This document shows, one piece after another, positions 29,624-42,000 of a stretch of 64,000 bases of DNA; positions within the stretch are counted from its first letter, which is position 1; each line of letters starts with the position of its first letter. The stretch is from Brasenia schreberi (Eukaryota; Streptophyta; Magnoliopsida; Nymphaeales; Cabombaceae). The notes below the pieces were generated by a model, which was not told where the DNA came from, made no database searches, and was given only the letters and a program-made list of their open reading frames with translations. Made by a program: the position numbers and the translations under genes. The DNA is taken from the NCBI GenBank assembly GCA_036023115.1, contig JAYKKT010000061.1, positions 14,157,001 to 14,221,000 of the forward strand, written 5' to 3'.

Positions 29624-31840
29624 TTTAAACACCCTAAATAAATTTTGCAGAAACATGACTCAACACACTTTCGAAAAATAGCTTGTTTTGAAACCTGGCT
29701 TTAAATTGGAAAATTTTGCAAGACCCTTAAAACAAAGATTTTAAAGTTAAATATTTTCAAATCAAAGCTAAGGTAAAGCCCAGTCAAACAAGGATGAAGC
29801 CGAATCGTCTCCCCGAAGAATCAGTGAAGATCGCGACCACAACAAGCATCAAGCTAGACATGGACCAAGAGAAGACCCAAGGCACACATCACGGCCAAGC
29901 CCACATTGGCCAAGCTCACACGACTTGATCGGGCCAATGGGGCTCATCCAGACAAATCTTCATGAAGACTTTGTTCAAGCATGCAAGGCGGATTCAAGCT
30001 CAAGGCATCGAGTTCAAACCAAGCCACATTGACCTAGCCTACTTAATCCACTTTAGCCGAACCAAATTGACTTAACCCACCTAATCCACATTCACTTAAC
30101 CCATCTAACCCATATGGACCAAACCACATTGACTTAACCCATCTAACCCATATGGACCGAACCGCATCGACTTAACCCACCTAGGCCACATTGGCCGAAC
30201 CACATTAAACCTAACCTAGCTCGAGCCAAGGCAAAATCAACCACCTAGGGCTGCCCTTGCTAGGTCCATGTGACCTAGGGGAGCATATAAAGGCCACGTG
30301 AAGGAGCTTGGGCCTAGCCATGAGATTTGGATTGGGTTTGGGCCAAGGAGTTGCCCACCCCATGGAAGGCACTAGAAGACCCCCCCCCTCCTGGCCTATA
30401 AATAGAGGCCAAGGGGAGCTCATTTCCAAGATCTAGCACTTGGAGGGACCTTCCAAAACGTGACGGAAGAGAGAGAAAGAGAGCTTAGGAGAGAGAATAA
30501 GTGCTGGAAGTTAGAGAGAGAGTGAGAGAAAAGAAGAGAGAAGAGAGAAAAGGGAGGAAGAAGAAGGGGCGGTTCCAATCAAGGAGGGGGTCGAATTCCC
30601 CATTGTGAATCTAGTTCTTGGGCTGCTAAGTGAGTATTTCTTTCTATTTTTCAATCTTAACATCTTAACATTCAACTCAAAGAAGGGTTTGTAATAATGG
30701 AGCTTTGTCTCCCCTCATGTTGTAATAACAAGTAGATATGCTGTCAATTTCATTTCCAATGCACTTTACTTGTTTGTTTTCTTGATTCTACCTCTTTATA
30801 CTCTATAAAACTCTTATAACTCCTAATCCCCTCTATGCTTAAGCTAATCTACATATTTATATTCATTTTCTTTCAGCAATTTACTTTGGGTTGCTATGTT
30901 TATGAAATTTAAATTCGGGTGAGTTGCATCACGTATGTTATAAAAACACTAAAAAACTGTTTTCAGCATCTCTGCATATATATGTTATTTTAATTTTTAT
31001 TTCTTAATATTAGCTTCAATTGATCTGAAATTTGGCATAACACGCCAACCTCTAATAAAATTTTCAAGAATTTTAGGGTCGTGCAGCCACGTAATTAAAA
31101 GTGTGTAAGATTGGAAAAAAACCAAAACCGTTTTTGCACATACTATTTTCCTACAATAGAGGTTAGGTAAAAGTCTCACAACTATGTGTATAGTGATCCA
31201 AATTGAGTAAAACTTAGTTCATTAGAAAGCTGACATCTTTAGCTTTTCGGAGAAGTAAAATTCACCAAAATTAGAGCTTTGTGCATCGAGATATAAACCT
31301 TTCTTTGGTTCTTTGTATTTTTATAACACAACAGTTCCGAGTGTCTAAGTAGAGATACTTCCCTGATTTAATTTTGAATAATCACAGTACAAAATCATAA
31401 AATAAAAATAGTCTTAGAATCTCTACATTCCACTCTATTGTCTGTGAGTTTTTCATGAATTTTAGAGATCTCTAAGTTATCCAAAAAAATCCAGAAATCA
31501 ACTCTAAAAACATAACCAGTTTCTATTTTTCAAAACTTGAAATCCTTCCCTCCCTTGACTAAGAGCACGAGTTTGATTTGATTAAAAATCATTTTCAAAG
31601 TGAATTTTGGAAACATACACAACACAAATGAATCCTCAAAATGCCTAAGCTGACCCTTGAGCATCGGTTCAAGAAGGCCTAAGGTGACAAGGTCTTGCTT
31701 AGCCACAATCGTCAAACAAGTCAGATTTATAAACTTTTCTAGTTTTAAAAACTAGCTGGCATGCTTGCGAAAGCAAAGTAGATTTAAGAAGTTTACTTCA
31801 AGTCTCTACATAGGCTTGGAGTGAAATTTTCACATCTACA
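29624..31840 (+). repeat. Solo LTR B (gypsy-type, 2,217 bp) nested in the L1 remnant
   Basis: It starts TTTAAACACCC and ends CACATCTACA. The 5 bp direct repeats GTGAT at 29619-29623 and 31841-31845 flank it exactly. It aligns over its length with solo LTR A on the opposite strand at 9978-12388. A TATA box (CCTATAAATAG) is at about 30398-30408, followed by a purine-rich GAGAGA leader (30460-30560) expected for R/U5. There is no internal element sequence on either side, and L1 sequence continues on both sides. That is the structure left after recombination between the two LTRs of a full element. The first G of the TG terminus is mutated. Confidence 0.85.
30010..30205. repeat. Minisatellite inside solo LTR B, period about 38 bp
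   Basis: Words of the form CC(G/A)AACC(A/G)CATTGACTTAACC, followed by CATCTAACCCATATGGA, repeat with a 38 bp period, four to five diverged copies. It occupies the U3 part upstream of the TATA box, the same relative position as the unrelated 32 bp minisatellite of LTR A. Confidence 0.75.
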
Positions 31841-31845
31841 GTGAT

Positions 31846-32420
31846 CAATTAATTTTATTTCTTATCCAATTTGGTAGGTGCTATCCACATACTTCTAATC
31901 GTTTCAACAAGCACAATGAACTTGATGCTGACCAACTCTCTCGATCTATATCCTTAACCTCCTTCAAGAGCCAAGTTTGCTCGAACAAAAATATTTTTAT
32001 TGGTGTTGAAAAGAACTCAGTAGCTCAGAGCAAAACCAGAGTATGGTCAAGGCTAGTGGCAATCAGATTTAGAAAACTATGCTTAGGAAACATTTTTAAC
32101 TTGATCCCCGCAACCACTGCCTTGTCAACCCTCTCAAGAATAGTTTCACTTGAGAATCATCTATGTCCACAAGTGAATTATGTTGACCAACCCAAATTAC
32201 TAAGTGCACTCCCTAAATCCTTCAATAAGTTATCATGGATGATCTCCTCCACCTCATTTCTCATACCCTCGTATAAGGTCATTGTAGTCATTCCAACACA
32301 CACCTAGGGAGAGTCATCAAGGATCAGTAAATACCACAAAAGAACCCAGGATTCTTGACTTTTTAGCATTCTAAAAACAATAAGAGAAGTCATCATGGTG
32401 AGATAATCTTCATGTCAATT
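31846..32420 (-). mobile_element. L1 LINE endonuclease-domain remnant
   Basis: On the minus strand the broken reading gives LLKDLG, FTCGHR, then ETILERVDKAVVAG, KLKMFPKHSF, LIATSLDHTLVLL and PIKIFLFEQTWLLKEV. These follow the plant L1 endonuclease end (FTWsN.R....I.ERLDRa....W...F......hL....SDH.Pl.l.......pFrFE..Wl). The Ser of the catalytic SDH reads Leu. It lies on the upstream side of solo LTR B, in the same orientation as the L1 tail at 28215-29618. Confidence 0.7.
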
Positions 32421-32824
32421 GATTGAAGTTATTGTCTCGAGAACGGCCATAACAGGAGGAATAACCAAAGATGGAGGTGTCACACATCAACCTCTAGAAA
32501 ACTGCTAGCTCTCCTCCTCCTTTGTCAACACGATCAACTGCAAAAACCCTTGTAGGTGGATCTTGTATTTGAGATTTTCTATTTGTTCCATCAAAACCAA
32601 GGTCTCCACGAAAAAGACAATGTATTCAGGTTTGATGGTTTTCTCTTGGAGGAAGTTTTAATTGATGATTGGGCTCAACCATCATCTCAAATTCGAAGAT
32701 CAATTAGAGTTTAAAGCATCAACCTAAGCTTAGTCAAACTTCACATTTGCTTAGGCCTTGAGTCGAGATTACTATAGTCACATTTGATTTTACTTCATGT
32801 CAATACCCCTAATTTCTAGAGATA
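32421..32824. other. Probable further L1 5' part, unrecognisable
   Basis: By position this should be the N-terminal half of the L1 endonuclease, but no motif is preserved. Confidence 0.25.
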
Positions 32825-32920
32825 AATAACAACAATAATAATAACAACAATAATAATGATAATGATGATGGTAATGATTATAAACTATTATTGTCATTGT
32901 TGTTGTTGTTATTATTATAA
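32825..32920. repeat. Trinucleotide microsatellite arranged as an inverted repeat
   Basis: The left arm is an (AAC/AAT)n run, ending in AATGATAATGATGATGG near 32871; the right arm is TTATTGTCATTGTTGTTG and onward (about 32887-32918). The arms are imperfect reverse complements and could fold into a long hairpin. Confidence 0.8.
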
Positions 32921-35900
32921 TAGCGGTGATTCAGGTGAGCAACCTCTTGTAGAAGTTGGAGATGAAACCTTGCATATGTGATGTTTGAGTTGATCTTTGC
33001 TTGCCTACAAGGGCAGCTCCTCGGTAAGTCCACTAAGGCCGCCACCATATCCCCCTAAATTGGGTTCATTATACTGTCAAATTTATATAGCCACAATTAT
33101 TTTAGATACTTATAACGTACATTTTTGGGCCTCACATTTTGAAGCCACACTTGCACTAACCAACTCTTAGGCTCCAAAACTTTTCGCCTTCAGCCTCAAA
33201 TTGTATCGATCTACCTTCACTTATCTACGGGAAGTAGCAATAGATACATACATCTTTGACTAGCTTTTGGAATATAGAAAAGCAAATAGTGAACCGAAAT
33301 ATAGGCTCCATTCCAATATCTTTCATTTTTAACACACAATATTCATGTTTCATGATAGACAAACAAAAATTTCATTTAAAATTAAAGTTTGATCTCAAAA
33401 GAAAATTCATCAAGAAACATAAAAGTAATATCTACACGTTTCAGGGTTATGCTTACTTATGTTCCATGAAACACTGGTTGACATACGTGAAATGTGCATG
33501 ACACATTAAAAACACATGCCTAGTTTTTCTAAGCATTTCTATCAGTATTCATTCTAACAACTTCAGCAAGAGGTACTGGATCTATGATTTCCCATTGTTA
33601 TTTGCAAAGTGTAAAATGTTAAATATAGTTTGTCATGAAGATGACAATGTTGCATGAATTATGAAGAGTTTTAGTAACATTGTTGATTGTCTGAGTCTTC
33701 CCCAACTCTTCTGAAGTTGAATTGTGAATGCAGTCTATATGGCTTGTACTAAAACACTTTAAGTTTATAAACATTCTTTGTGAACCCTTGGGACAAAATC
33801 AGATTATGTAGCTAGAGTATGTGTAGTTAATCTTAAACTTGGCAATTTTGGATATGATAATAGTGGTGTTAACGAGGGAGGTTGTTAAACTCTATTTTTT
33901 GAAACCAATGGTACTTGGCTTGGACACCTGAAAGCAATGAGTTAAGGATGACATTATAAAACATTGTGTGTGAATGGTTGTTAAACAAGAAATGTTTTCT
34001 TGCAAGGATTCTTCTTCCCGTGCCATATATGACTATATTGAGATGGAAAAAAGATAGGACATTGAAATGGTATCTTGAACCCATCATAGAAAATAACCAA
34101 TATAATCTCATGACAGGAAATAGGCAAGTAGATTTCTTGCTTGGAATCTCAGCGTTCAATGAATAGTTGTAGTCTACTCATGGAAGTATTCATGAAAGTA
34201 ACAATTCTGAGGATCTCCGTGGTATAATATAGATGACAACAACTTAGATAAATGCAATAGAAAGTTAAATAGGAAACAAGATCAACCGAATACTCTTGGT
34301 CTAGATATTTTTAGCTCCATGATGCAGCTTAGTCTCCACAAACCAGCCTAGTAAATTAGAAGCAAATAGTTTTACAGTGCTTGAAACTTAGAAAATTATT
34401 GAAACCAACCCTGAAATGTACTTCATGCTAAAATAACAAAAGTATATAAATGTACTTAGTTGTGAACATAGATATTTGCTAATGTGTGTAATAACAAGTG
34501 AATAAATTTCTCAAGAAAATAAACAAAAAAAGAAAGAAAACAAGTGAGATGAGTAAGTTGATTTATGGGGAATTGACAATGTACTTGCACTCCATGTGTT
34601 GTTCTAATTCACTTGTACTTAACACTACAACAAACTAAGATCAGATAGTTGGGTCAACCCAAACAAGTGCAAGATCATATACATGAAGAGATCCAACAAA
34701 TTAATGCAATGAGTGCCCTCTTGATAGCATCAGAACTCATACCAAAATAATGAATTGTATCCTAGGTGAATGAAGATAGTTGTAATATAACTAAAGAACT
34801 AATTTATATGTCACTAACTTATGTTGAATCTTTAAAGGTGCTTGTCCTTTGAACAGAGGTCCACAAGCCCTAATTCAAGAGGTGTATATTCAAATACTTT
34901 TCATGTTAGTTTGTAACTAACCAGTTAAAAAGTTAGAGAAATGAATCCTTCTTTATAACCAAAGAAAAGGATCTTGTAGGTTCTACCGAAGAACTTGTAT
35001 AAGCACAATTTTAACTACTTTTCATGAATAAATTTGATTAGCATCAATTAACACTTTGTTAGTTATCTATTTGATGATCTTATGATTCCTTGAAATTCCT
35101 TGACTGTTGTACTAGGAGGTATGACAAAGATGAAGTAAAACTTATATAATAAAAAAGAAAAAAGAAACCATTTTTTATAGAATTATAGGCAAACCAAAAG
35201 CTATGATTAAGTTTACAAAAAATATAATATGATATATTAGGTAAATACAAGAATGAAGCCTCTATACTCAACAACATAGGTTGCAACCATAATTTACTTA
35301 TTTGTCCTTGTCTTTCATTAATTTCTATAGCTTTTGCTTTTGATTTGCTGCGAACATCCTTTTTTACTTTTTTACTTTGTTATGTTCTCCATTCTATGGG
35401 TGGTCATATCAAATTGTATTTGATTGAATTTTAGATTTAGTTTTTTGTTTCATTTACGTATAGAATTATTTCATTCTTTACAAGATACAATGTTTATTAA
35501 GAAACTAACAAAGGCTCTTAGAGACAAACTTTAGATTACTTGGATGCTTTAGGTCACTATGATGATTGAACTTTATATTGGTTGAGTACTAAAGTGTATA
35601 CCAACGGTAACAATCACGTGAGTGTCCTCATGTTGAATGATGAAATATCTGATTTCTTTTCTTCGCGAACACATACATGATACAGAAAGGAAGCAATTTG
35701 AAAAGAATTTGATTATTCCAAATGAGGTTGAAGAGTCCCTAAAAGTAAGGATAAGCATACAAAATATATCATTGGTTCCTCAATTGCTTATAAATGATGA
35801 AATGCTATGAACATCACTTTATGAAGGTGGTTTTAGGTCCCCAATCAATGAATTTCACTCAGCGGATCAATCATTCAAGTTCTTAAAAAATCTCCTTTCT

Positions 35901-37886
35901 TTTTATGTAAGTGACCTCTAAATACGAAGATGATCAAATTTCGATAAGCCGAAAAGTTCCAAAAAGTCTCCTTAACAAATTCAATTCATTAATATTTAAA
36001 TGGCAAAAATCTTTAATATTGTATGTTAGTCTAGGTGCTCCAAAGCATAGTTATCAATTAGAGGCACTCAAATATTTATTATTATGCATTTGCACATCAA
36101 AAACAATCTATCGAGATCTTTTATCTCTAAAAGTGTAAGATACTTCCTTAAATAGGATTAGAGGTTGATCTATATTTAGCTCTGAATTACTCAATAAGTT
36201 ACCAAGAGAATTAGAAATAAGTACATGTCTCCGAGACTAATATTTAGTTTTCAAACTCCTTCAGGCAAAATAAAAAATTATTCTTATATTACACATTTAG
36301 TTGGAACGTCCATAGTTTAAAAGCCAAATATCACAAGAAACAATATTATAAGAAGAAACTTGAACAAAATGTTTTTGGTATTCGTCTTTGTTACAAAACT
36401 TGCTTGACTATTCTTATGGATTTGTTTACTCCAGGAATAAGTTTTTTTGCAGCCAAATGTTTTGCACTCTCATGTTGCGTCTAGATTCACTAGATCTACT
36501 TCTTTCTCTTTGATATCCTCTATCATATCTCAACTATCAATATCACTCTATTACAACAATGTTCACTCTAGCTTTTCATCTTCTCCCTTTGACTAGGTTC
36601 TTACTGTACATGAAAAGCTTTCTATTATTTGACAGAAGTATTCACCATTCTTTATTATTTAGTTCAACAAAGAATATTAGTTGAACAAGTTAATTAATAT
36701 ATATATTTCTCAACAACAATAACTGAATATTCGAACTTTAGAGTAAGTACTATCAAAGTTTGTTAGTCATCTTGACAATTTAACTTCATTTTATTAGTGA
36801 AGAGATAAATAATCGAGATAGATTCTCTACTTTTAATAAACATGTTCTTAAATTATTGTCCGTAACTTTTCAATTTCACTATCATGTCCTTTAGGGAAGC
36901 CCAAATTCTTTCTTCAAAATTTGTCTTGCTACTAGATGTGATCAATGCAACAATCAACTAAAAAATATCTTATGGCTACCTTTTATAATGAAGATTAAAG
37001 CTTTGGTACTTGTTTTGATGATCCCTTACTACTCCTTATACGCAATGTGTCCTTCAAGATCCATTAACATGTTTTCCATGAGTTAAGGCCGCCATAATTC
37101 TCACACTTGAAGAAAAGGTGTTCCATAACACACTCTTCATTGAAATTTATAAGTAGTTGAGGAGAGCAGTAAATAACACTTTCTACCATATTATCTCAAG
37201 TGTTAATGGTGTTTGTCTCAATTCCCCAGTTCATAAGCAGTGGATGAAACATTACAAACTGTTTAAGACTTTTTCAACACTAAACCCTATCACCAGAAAA
37301 CCACAAATAATATGTTCAAGAAATGTTTTGGGTCAGCTTTCAACAGGTTAAATTTAGTTCTTATCCCAATCAATGTGTTCGGGGCATTTATTTGTACACA
37401 GTACTTACGAGATCCAATAGGGTTGCATGACTGCAAAACCTATAAAAGCATTAATTTCAGAGAATCAAGGGACTAGGGTGTATCTTTTTTGCACGTGGAT
37501 CAACGGTATTCTCATGCAATCTGTTTCTCTTTTCAACCCTTTCTATTAGTTTTTCTTTTCCCCTTGTTTTCTTCTTGGAAGCGTAAAATTAACTTAAACG
37601 GAAAGATGCAGAACGGGGGAAGGAGTCACTCACACCAAATCACAAGCCATCGAACTGAACCCTTACATGTATCAGTTGATGAGAACCGTGCATAGCAACG
37701 CATGGGGTTGAATGTTTTAACGAAGGAATTAAGTGGCTAGAATGGATCATGACATATCGTGACCGAACTCCATTTCATTCATGTCATAGGGGGACCAAGA
37801 TGACATGAACTGCATGCGTTTCAGTGACAGAACCCATAATAAAGAGAAACAGTTGCCGTTCAAAAAAGCTTATATTAATAGCGATC
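32921..37886. other. Five-kilobase AT-rich interval without a supported gene
   Basis: Open frames at 33256-33501, 33869-34166 (both strands), 35080-35286, 35911-36138 and 37157-37351 carry no motif I recognise, and their composition is that of the surrounding AT-rich DNA. It is probably decayed transposon sequence. Confidence 0.3.
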
Positions 37887-38566
37887 TTACGTGTAAGCCC
37901 TCCGCTCATCTTGGAACCATTCCTCAGTAAAGAATGGTTTGATTCCCGCTGCTAGAACTGCCAAAGCGCTGAATGCGAAAAGCTGCCATCTGCGGCAGAG
38001 GCTGTATAGAGTGCGCGAGTGACAAGCACAAGAAGTGCGAGTAGCACCGACACGAATTGTACCATCGTGAAGAAAGTAGCAACGACGGATTGCGCAGTGA
38101 AACAGAAAACCGCTCCCACCTGAATGGAGATCCCCAAATTTGCGAGCGCCCACGCCATGTTCATCCACAGATCCTCTGCTTCTGCTTCCGTTTGTGCAGT
38201 GTTTTGAAGATTAGGAGCTAAACGCTTCACAAGCAAAAGAGACGTCGCATTTCTGACGGTACTGGCGGTGGCCGGTTGAAATTCAGCAGTGGGGCCGACC
38301 CGCTGAAGCGTCTTAAGCAAAGTATTCAACAACTGCCGCGTCACCACTGCATAGACATTGGACGTTGCGGAAAAGACATGACCCGTCTCCACGACCCCGT
38401 CGGGTAATACATAACTCAGTACGCTGAAGACGCGACGTGCAACCGTTTGCTCGGGCTCCCTCATTTCTTAAGTGGAAGTCATGGGCATCTCCTTGCTTTT
38501 GTCGTCGTTTGTGATCTCCAACTGGAGGTCACCTTCTCCGGCGGAACTGTCTGTAGAGAAATTCAT
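37887..38566 (-). pseudogene. Broken gene for a small membrane protein of unknown family
   Basis: On the minus strand, after a CT-rich leader (38570-38640), a frame starts MNFSTDSSAGEGDLQLEITN (38566) and hits TAA at 38468-38470. One codon later the same frame reopens as MREPEQTVARRVFSVLSYVL and runs 170 codons to 37952. It has two long hydrophobic segments near its end (WALANLGISIQVGAVFCF and FFTMVQFVSVLLALLVLV). Near 37985 the reading that looks genuine passes to another frame: WQLFAFSALAVLAAGIKPFF, TEEWFQDERRAYT, ending 37887. Joined, these would be about 220 residues with an acidic N-terminus and about three membrane spans. A single stop and a single shift suggest a recently lost gene. 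Sequencing error or an allele is the alternative. I do not recognise the family. Confidence 0.5.
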
Positions 38567-39000
38567 TTGCTGGTCCGAGTGATGAGAAAGAGCGAGCGAG
38601 AGAAGGAGAACAGAAGCGAGCGAGAGAAAGAGAATATATGGTCGAATCTGTGTAAAATCTTGATCGAATGCCTTTCTCAACAAGAAAGGTCCGTTTTTTC
38701 CAAAGAGAGAGTGTGGAATAGGGATACAGTTGTCAACATGGGCCTCGCCAAGAAGGCCGGCCTGGTCCTGGTGGCCCTTTGGTCCGGCGCTGGCGCTGTG
38801 CGGGTGGCCCTTTGGCCCGGCCCTGAAGAGTGGACCGCTGGTCCAATTCACATGGAAGGGGGCTGTTGCCTCCTCCCTCCCCGTGTGCAAATGGCACCAG
38901 GTGGATGCTCCAGGCATTCTCCAACATGCTCCAAACTAGTTCGAGAGAGAGAGAGGGGGAATCATCATCGAGGTCAGAGGGAGCTGTGAATGTGTACCGC
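38567..39000. other. 5' flank of the broken membrane-protein gene with GC-rich patch
   Basis: 38580-38640 has repeated GAGCGAGCGAGAGAA words (CT-rich leader on the minus strand). 38745-38835 is unusually GC-rich for the window and contains GGTGGCCCTTTGG twice, about 31 bp apart. The open frames in both directions here reflect that composition only. Confidence 0.4.
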
Positions 39001-42000
39001 TAGATTTTTCAAGGTATGCATCATATATAATTTACCTTCACTTTTTCAGCATTAATAACGGACTCCGGTCCTGAGTCTGGTAGGGGAATGGTAAGAAGCT
39101 AGAGATGAACACCATGAGCTCATTTTCCGGCAATAGCGGCTTGGGAAACAATGGGAATGGGAAAATGAGGGATTCTGCCAACCATAACTGGTTTCCCCTT
39201 CTTGACTCTTTCGTCTCATTTTCCGGCAAAATTGTCACCTGGAGAAATGCCCAGGATCAGATTAAGCTTAGTTGGATCAATAGAAGTTAAAATGGATCCA
39301 ACCTAAGATTATGGGTATTTTGAAGCCATACGAACTCCATTTTTGACATGATTGGAAGTGTGGGTTTTATAGTCTATTATAATCCATAAATATGATATTT
39401 TTATTAAGATTTAGAAAACAAATGTAGTGATTTTAGATTTTAAAATTTATCTAAGATGTTATGTAGGATCCATTTAGAGTATTTTGCTTGTATAGGAGTT
39501 GTTTGAGCCTCGATTTGCATGAATTAAAATATTGAGTCCGTAACCTACATTAGAATATTAATAATATAATTTATCATGATTTAGAAACTAATATCGAGTC
39601 ATTTTGAGAGGACAATCATTATCACATTTGGATCCATATATAAACGAGAGGTTGGATGTGTTCACTTTTCAAATACATGCCAAAAATAGTTTTGATTGAT
39701 TTTAAATAATACATATGATTCTAAACTATTTTGTAAATACTTTGAAATGATTATTGAGACTTGCTTAATGTATGTATTTATATATGTGTTTTACATTACA
39801 TGAGTGTGCTTGAGTCTGAGCACACATTATTGGATGTGAATGCACTCTATTCGTGGTGGTATGAGGCACTGGTCAATGGTGGATAACCATATATGGTAAT
39901 GCTAACTCATGGGTCTAAGTATATGGGGGTGAAACATCAGTCAACATAAGGTTATGGTCCTTAATTTTGACTATTAGGAGGAGTTGTGCCATCGAGATTG
40001 GAGAATTATGTATTCTTGAGTGGGTCTGTTGATTGATGCTAACTCATTAGCTACTTCGTTTGTCATGTGTGCTTAGTTGTAGCTTGAACCCATCTCGTGT
40101 TATACAAGACGCCTAAGTTAAGGACATGTTGAGCTATATGGTAAATCAATGAGAATAATGAGTGTTTTAAAAGAAAATGGTTATGTTTATGTGAATTGGG
40201 TATGTGGTTTTGATACCTAAAGATGAAAGTATGATATGGGTTATTATGGATAACTTGAGACTAGGAGATATCATAGGTGGCAGAATATTACTTTGGGTTT
40301 ATTTACATAATTGGGTGAAAACGTAACCCTACTTGTATGGTTTTCAAAAATTGTTGCCCTCTAAACCCAAGGAGTTGTATTTGATCTATTGTTTGATAGT
40401 CCATAAAGATCCCGTATCTAATTAATGTGTGTATTGACTCTTTGAGGCCACGCATTAGGACAAGAGAAGGGATCGAGGGCTTTCTATTGTGTGGTTGTAT
40501 TTGGACATGATAGTGGTCCTGATATTGAAAATAAACTTGCATTACTGAGGTAGGCAATATATTTTTTTGCTAGGGCATGCATCATTGTGTTTTTATTTCA
40601 CATTCATTCTGTATGATTTGATACATTACTGTTTAGCTAAATTATGTGGCTCTAGGTAGGCAACATATGTGTTGGTATCCACTTATATGGCCCTAGCTAA
40701 TCCGTAACACTTACCTATATGATTTTGGGGTTTTATCTAATAAGTAGTTTCATTGTATTCTATCCTCCAGGAAAGCTTTTTGAGAAGATCATGATGCAAA
40801 AATATGGATTTGAAAACATCAATGACCATTTTATGAGTTTCAATACGATGCTACTCAAGTACAATTTTCTTTCCTTTAGATCATTTCATCTAAGATATTG
40901 CCACTACCATGCTATAAAAGGCTTTGTAATTCTAATCATCCTTCACTATATGTATTAATTGAAAGTACTTTTTATTCATTGACTTGCTAACTTAAAAGAA
41001 CCCTCCCAATCTATGGATGTTTATTATCTTCATGAACTTAAATATTTGAGATATCTTCTTTTAGTAAGACCCCTTTAGCATGCATGCTTGTAGAGTATGT
41101 GATTTTCTTCTATAGGGATGTCTTTTTATACAAGTTACATATTAGGATATGCTTTTTGTACCATAAAGAAGTTTAAGCACATTTTCTTGTGAGAACAAGA
41201 ATGTTTGAGTGAGTGAAGAAGTTGGGTAGCCAAGGCAACAATAATGTTTGCCCAATCATAGAGCATTCTAACCTAAATTCGGATGTTTGAGATCTTTATG
41301 GAGATCCTGGCAAGCCTCAGTTCGGCTTCCACCTATTACTCTTGTCTTTACTATGAATACAAAAATATGACATGCAACAAAAAACATCAAACACCTCTCG
41401 ACCTTTCCCTAGGCTATCTCGACTATACTTTTGAGGCAATGATCATATGGAGTTCCTCTAACACTTCATACTTTCTTCTTGTTGCTAACGTCCTATAGAA
41501 GAGACTTTCAACACTATCTATAAATGTTAGTTGTTGTACTAGGAGTGTGCAACAAGCTCCTCTTGCTTAATTGGTATCCACTATGTTGTCAATTGGTTGA
41601 GGCGAGCAAGTTCTATTGGTAATTAGCTATCTATAGACTGTCATCATAGAAGTGTCCTTGATCACTCATAAATAAGGGGCAATTTAATTGGGGCTAAATG
41701 CTTTCCATATAGAACTTCAAGCACCTATTCTTGAAATAGACTAGAAGTTGCACCTCGAGTTGGTGGATAGACTAGCCCCCTACCTATTGATTTTATAGTA
41801 AAATTTCCAGTGTTTTTCAAATAAGATGACCAATATATCTTGTGAAGCATCCCAATACATATTGAAATTCATAGAATGTAGGGGGAATAAGCTTTGGCTA
41901 TTTGTAACTTCTCTAATGAACAAAGCTTACAACTGTAATCTTTGTTAAAATTCAAAGCCAAAAAGATATACTAAAAGCCTTTCTCAAGTGACATAACAAG

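Noticed and set aside
29624..31840. Frames inside solo LTR B (30211-30429, 30997-31179, 31530-31715)
   Set aside because: LTRs of this family are non-coding. The frames are not shared with LTR A.
33869..34166. Opposing short frames at 34 kb as a gene or antisense pair
   Set aside because: No motif on either strand and composition equals the background.
38447..38989. Overlapping frames on both strands at 38.4-39.0 kb as genes
   Set aside because: Long frames arise from the GC-rich patch and GAGA-rich leader. They conflict with each other and carry no domain.
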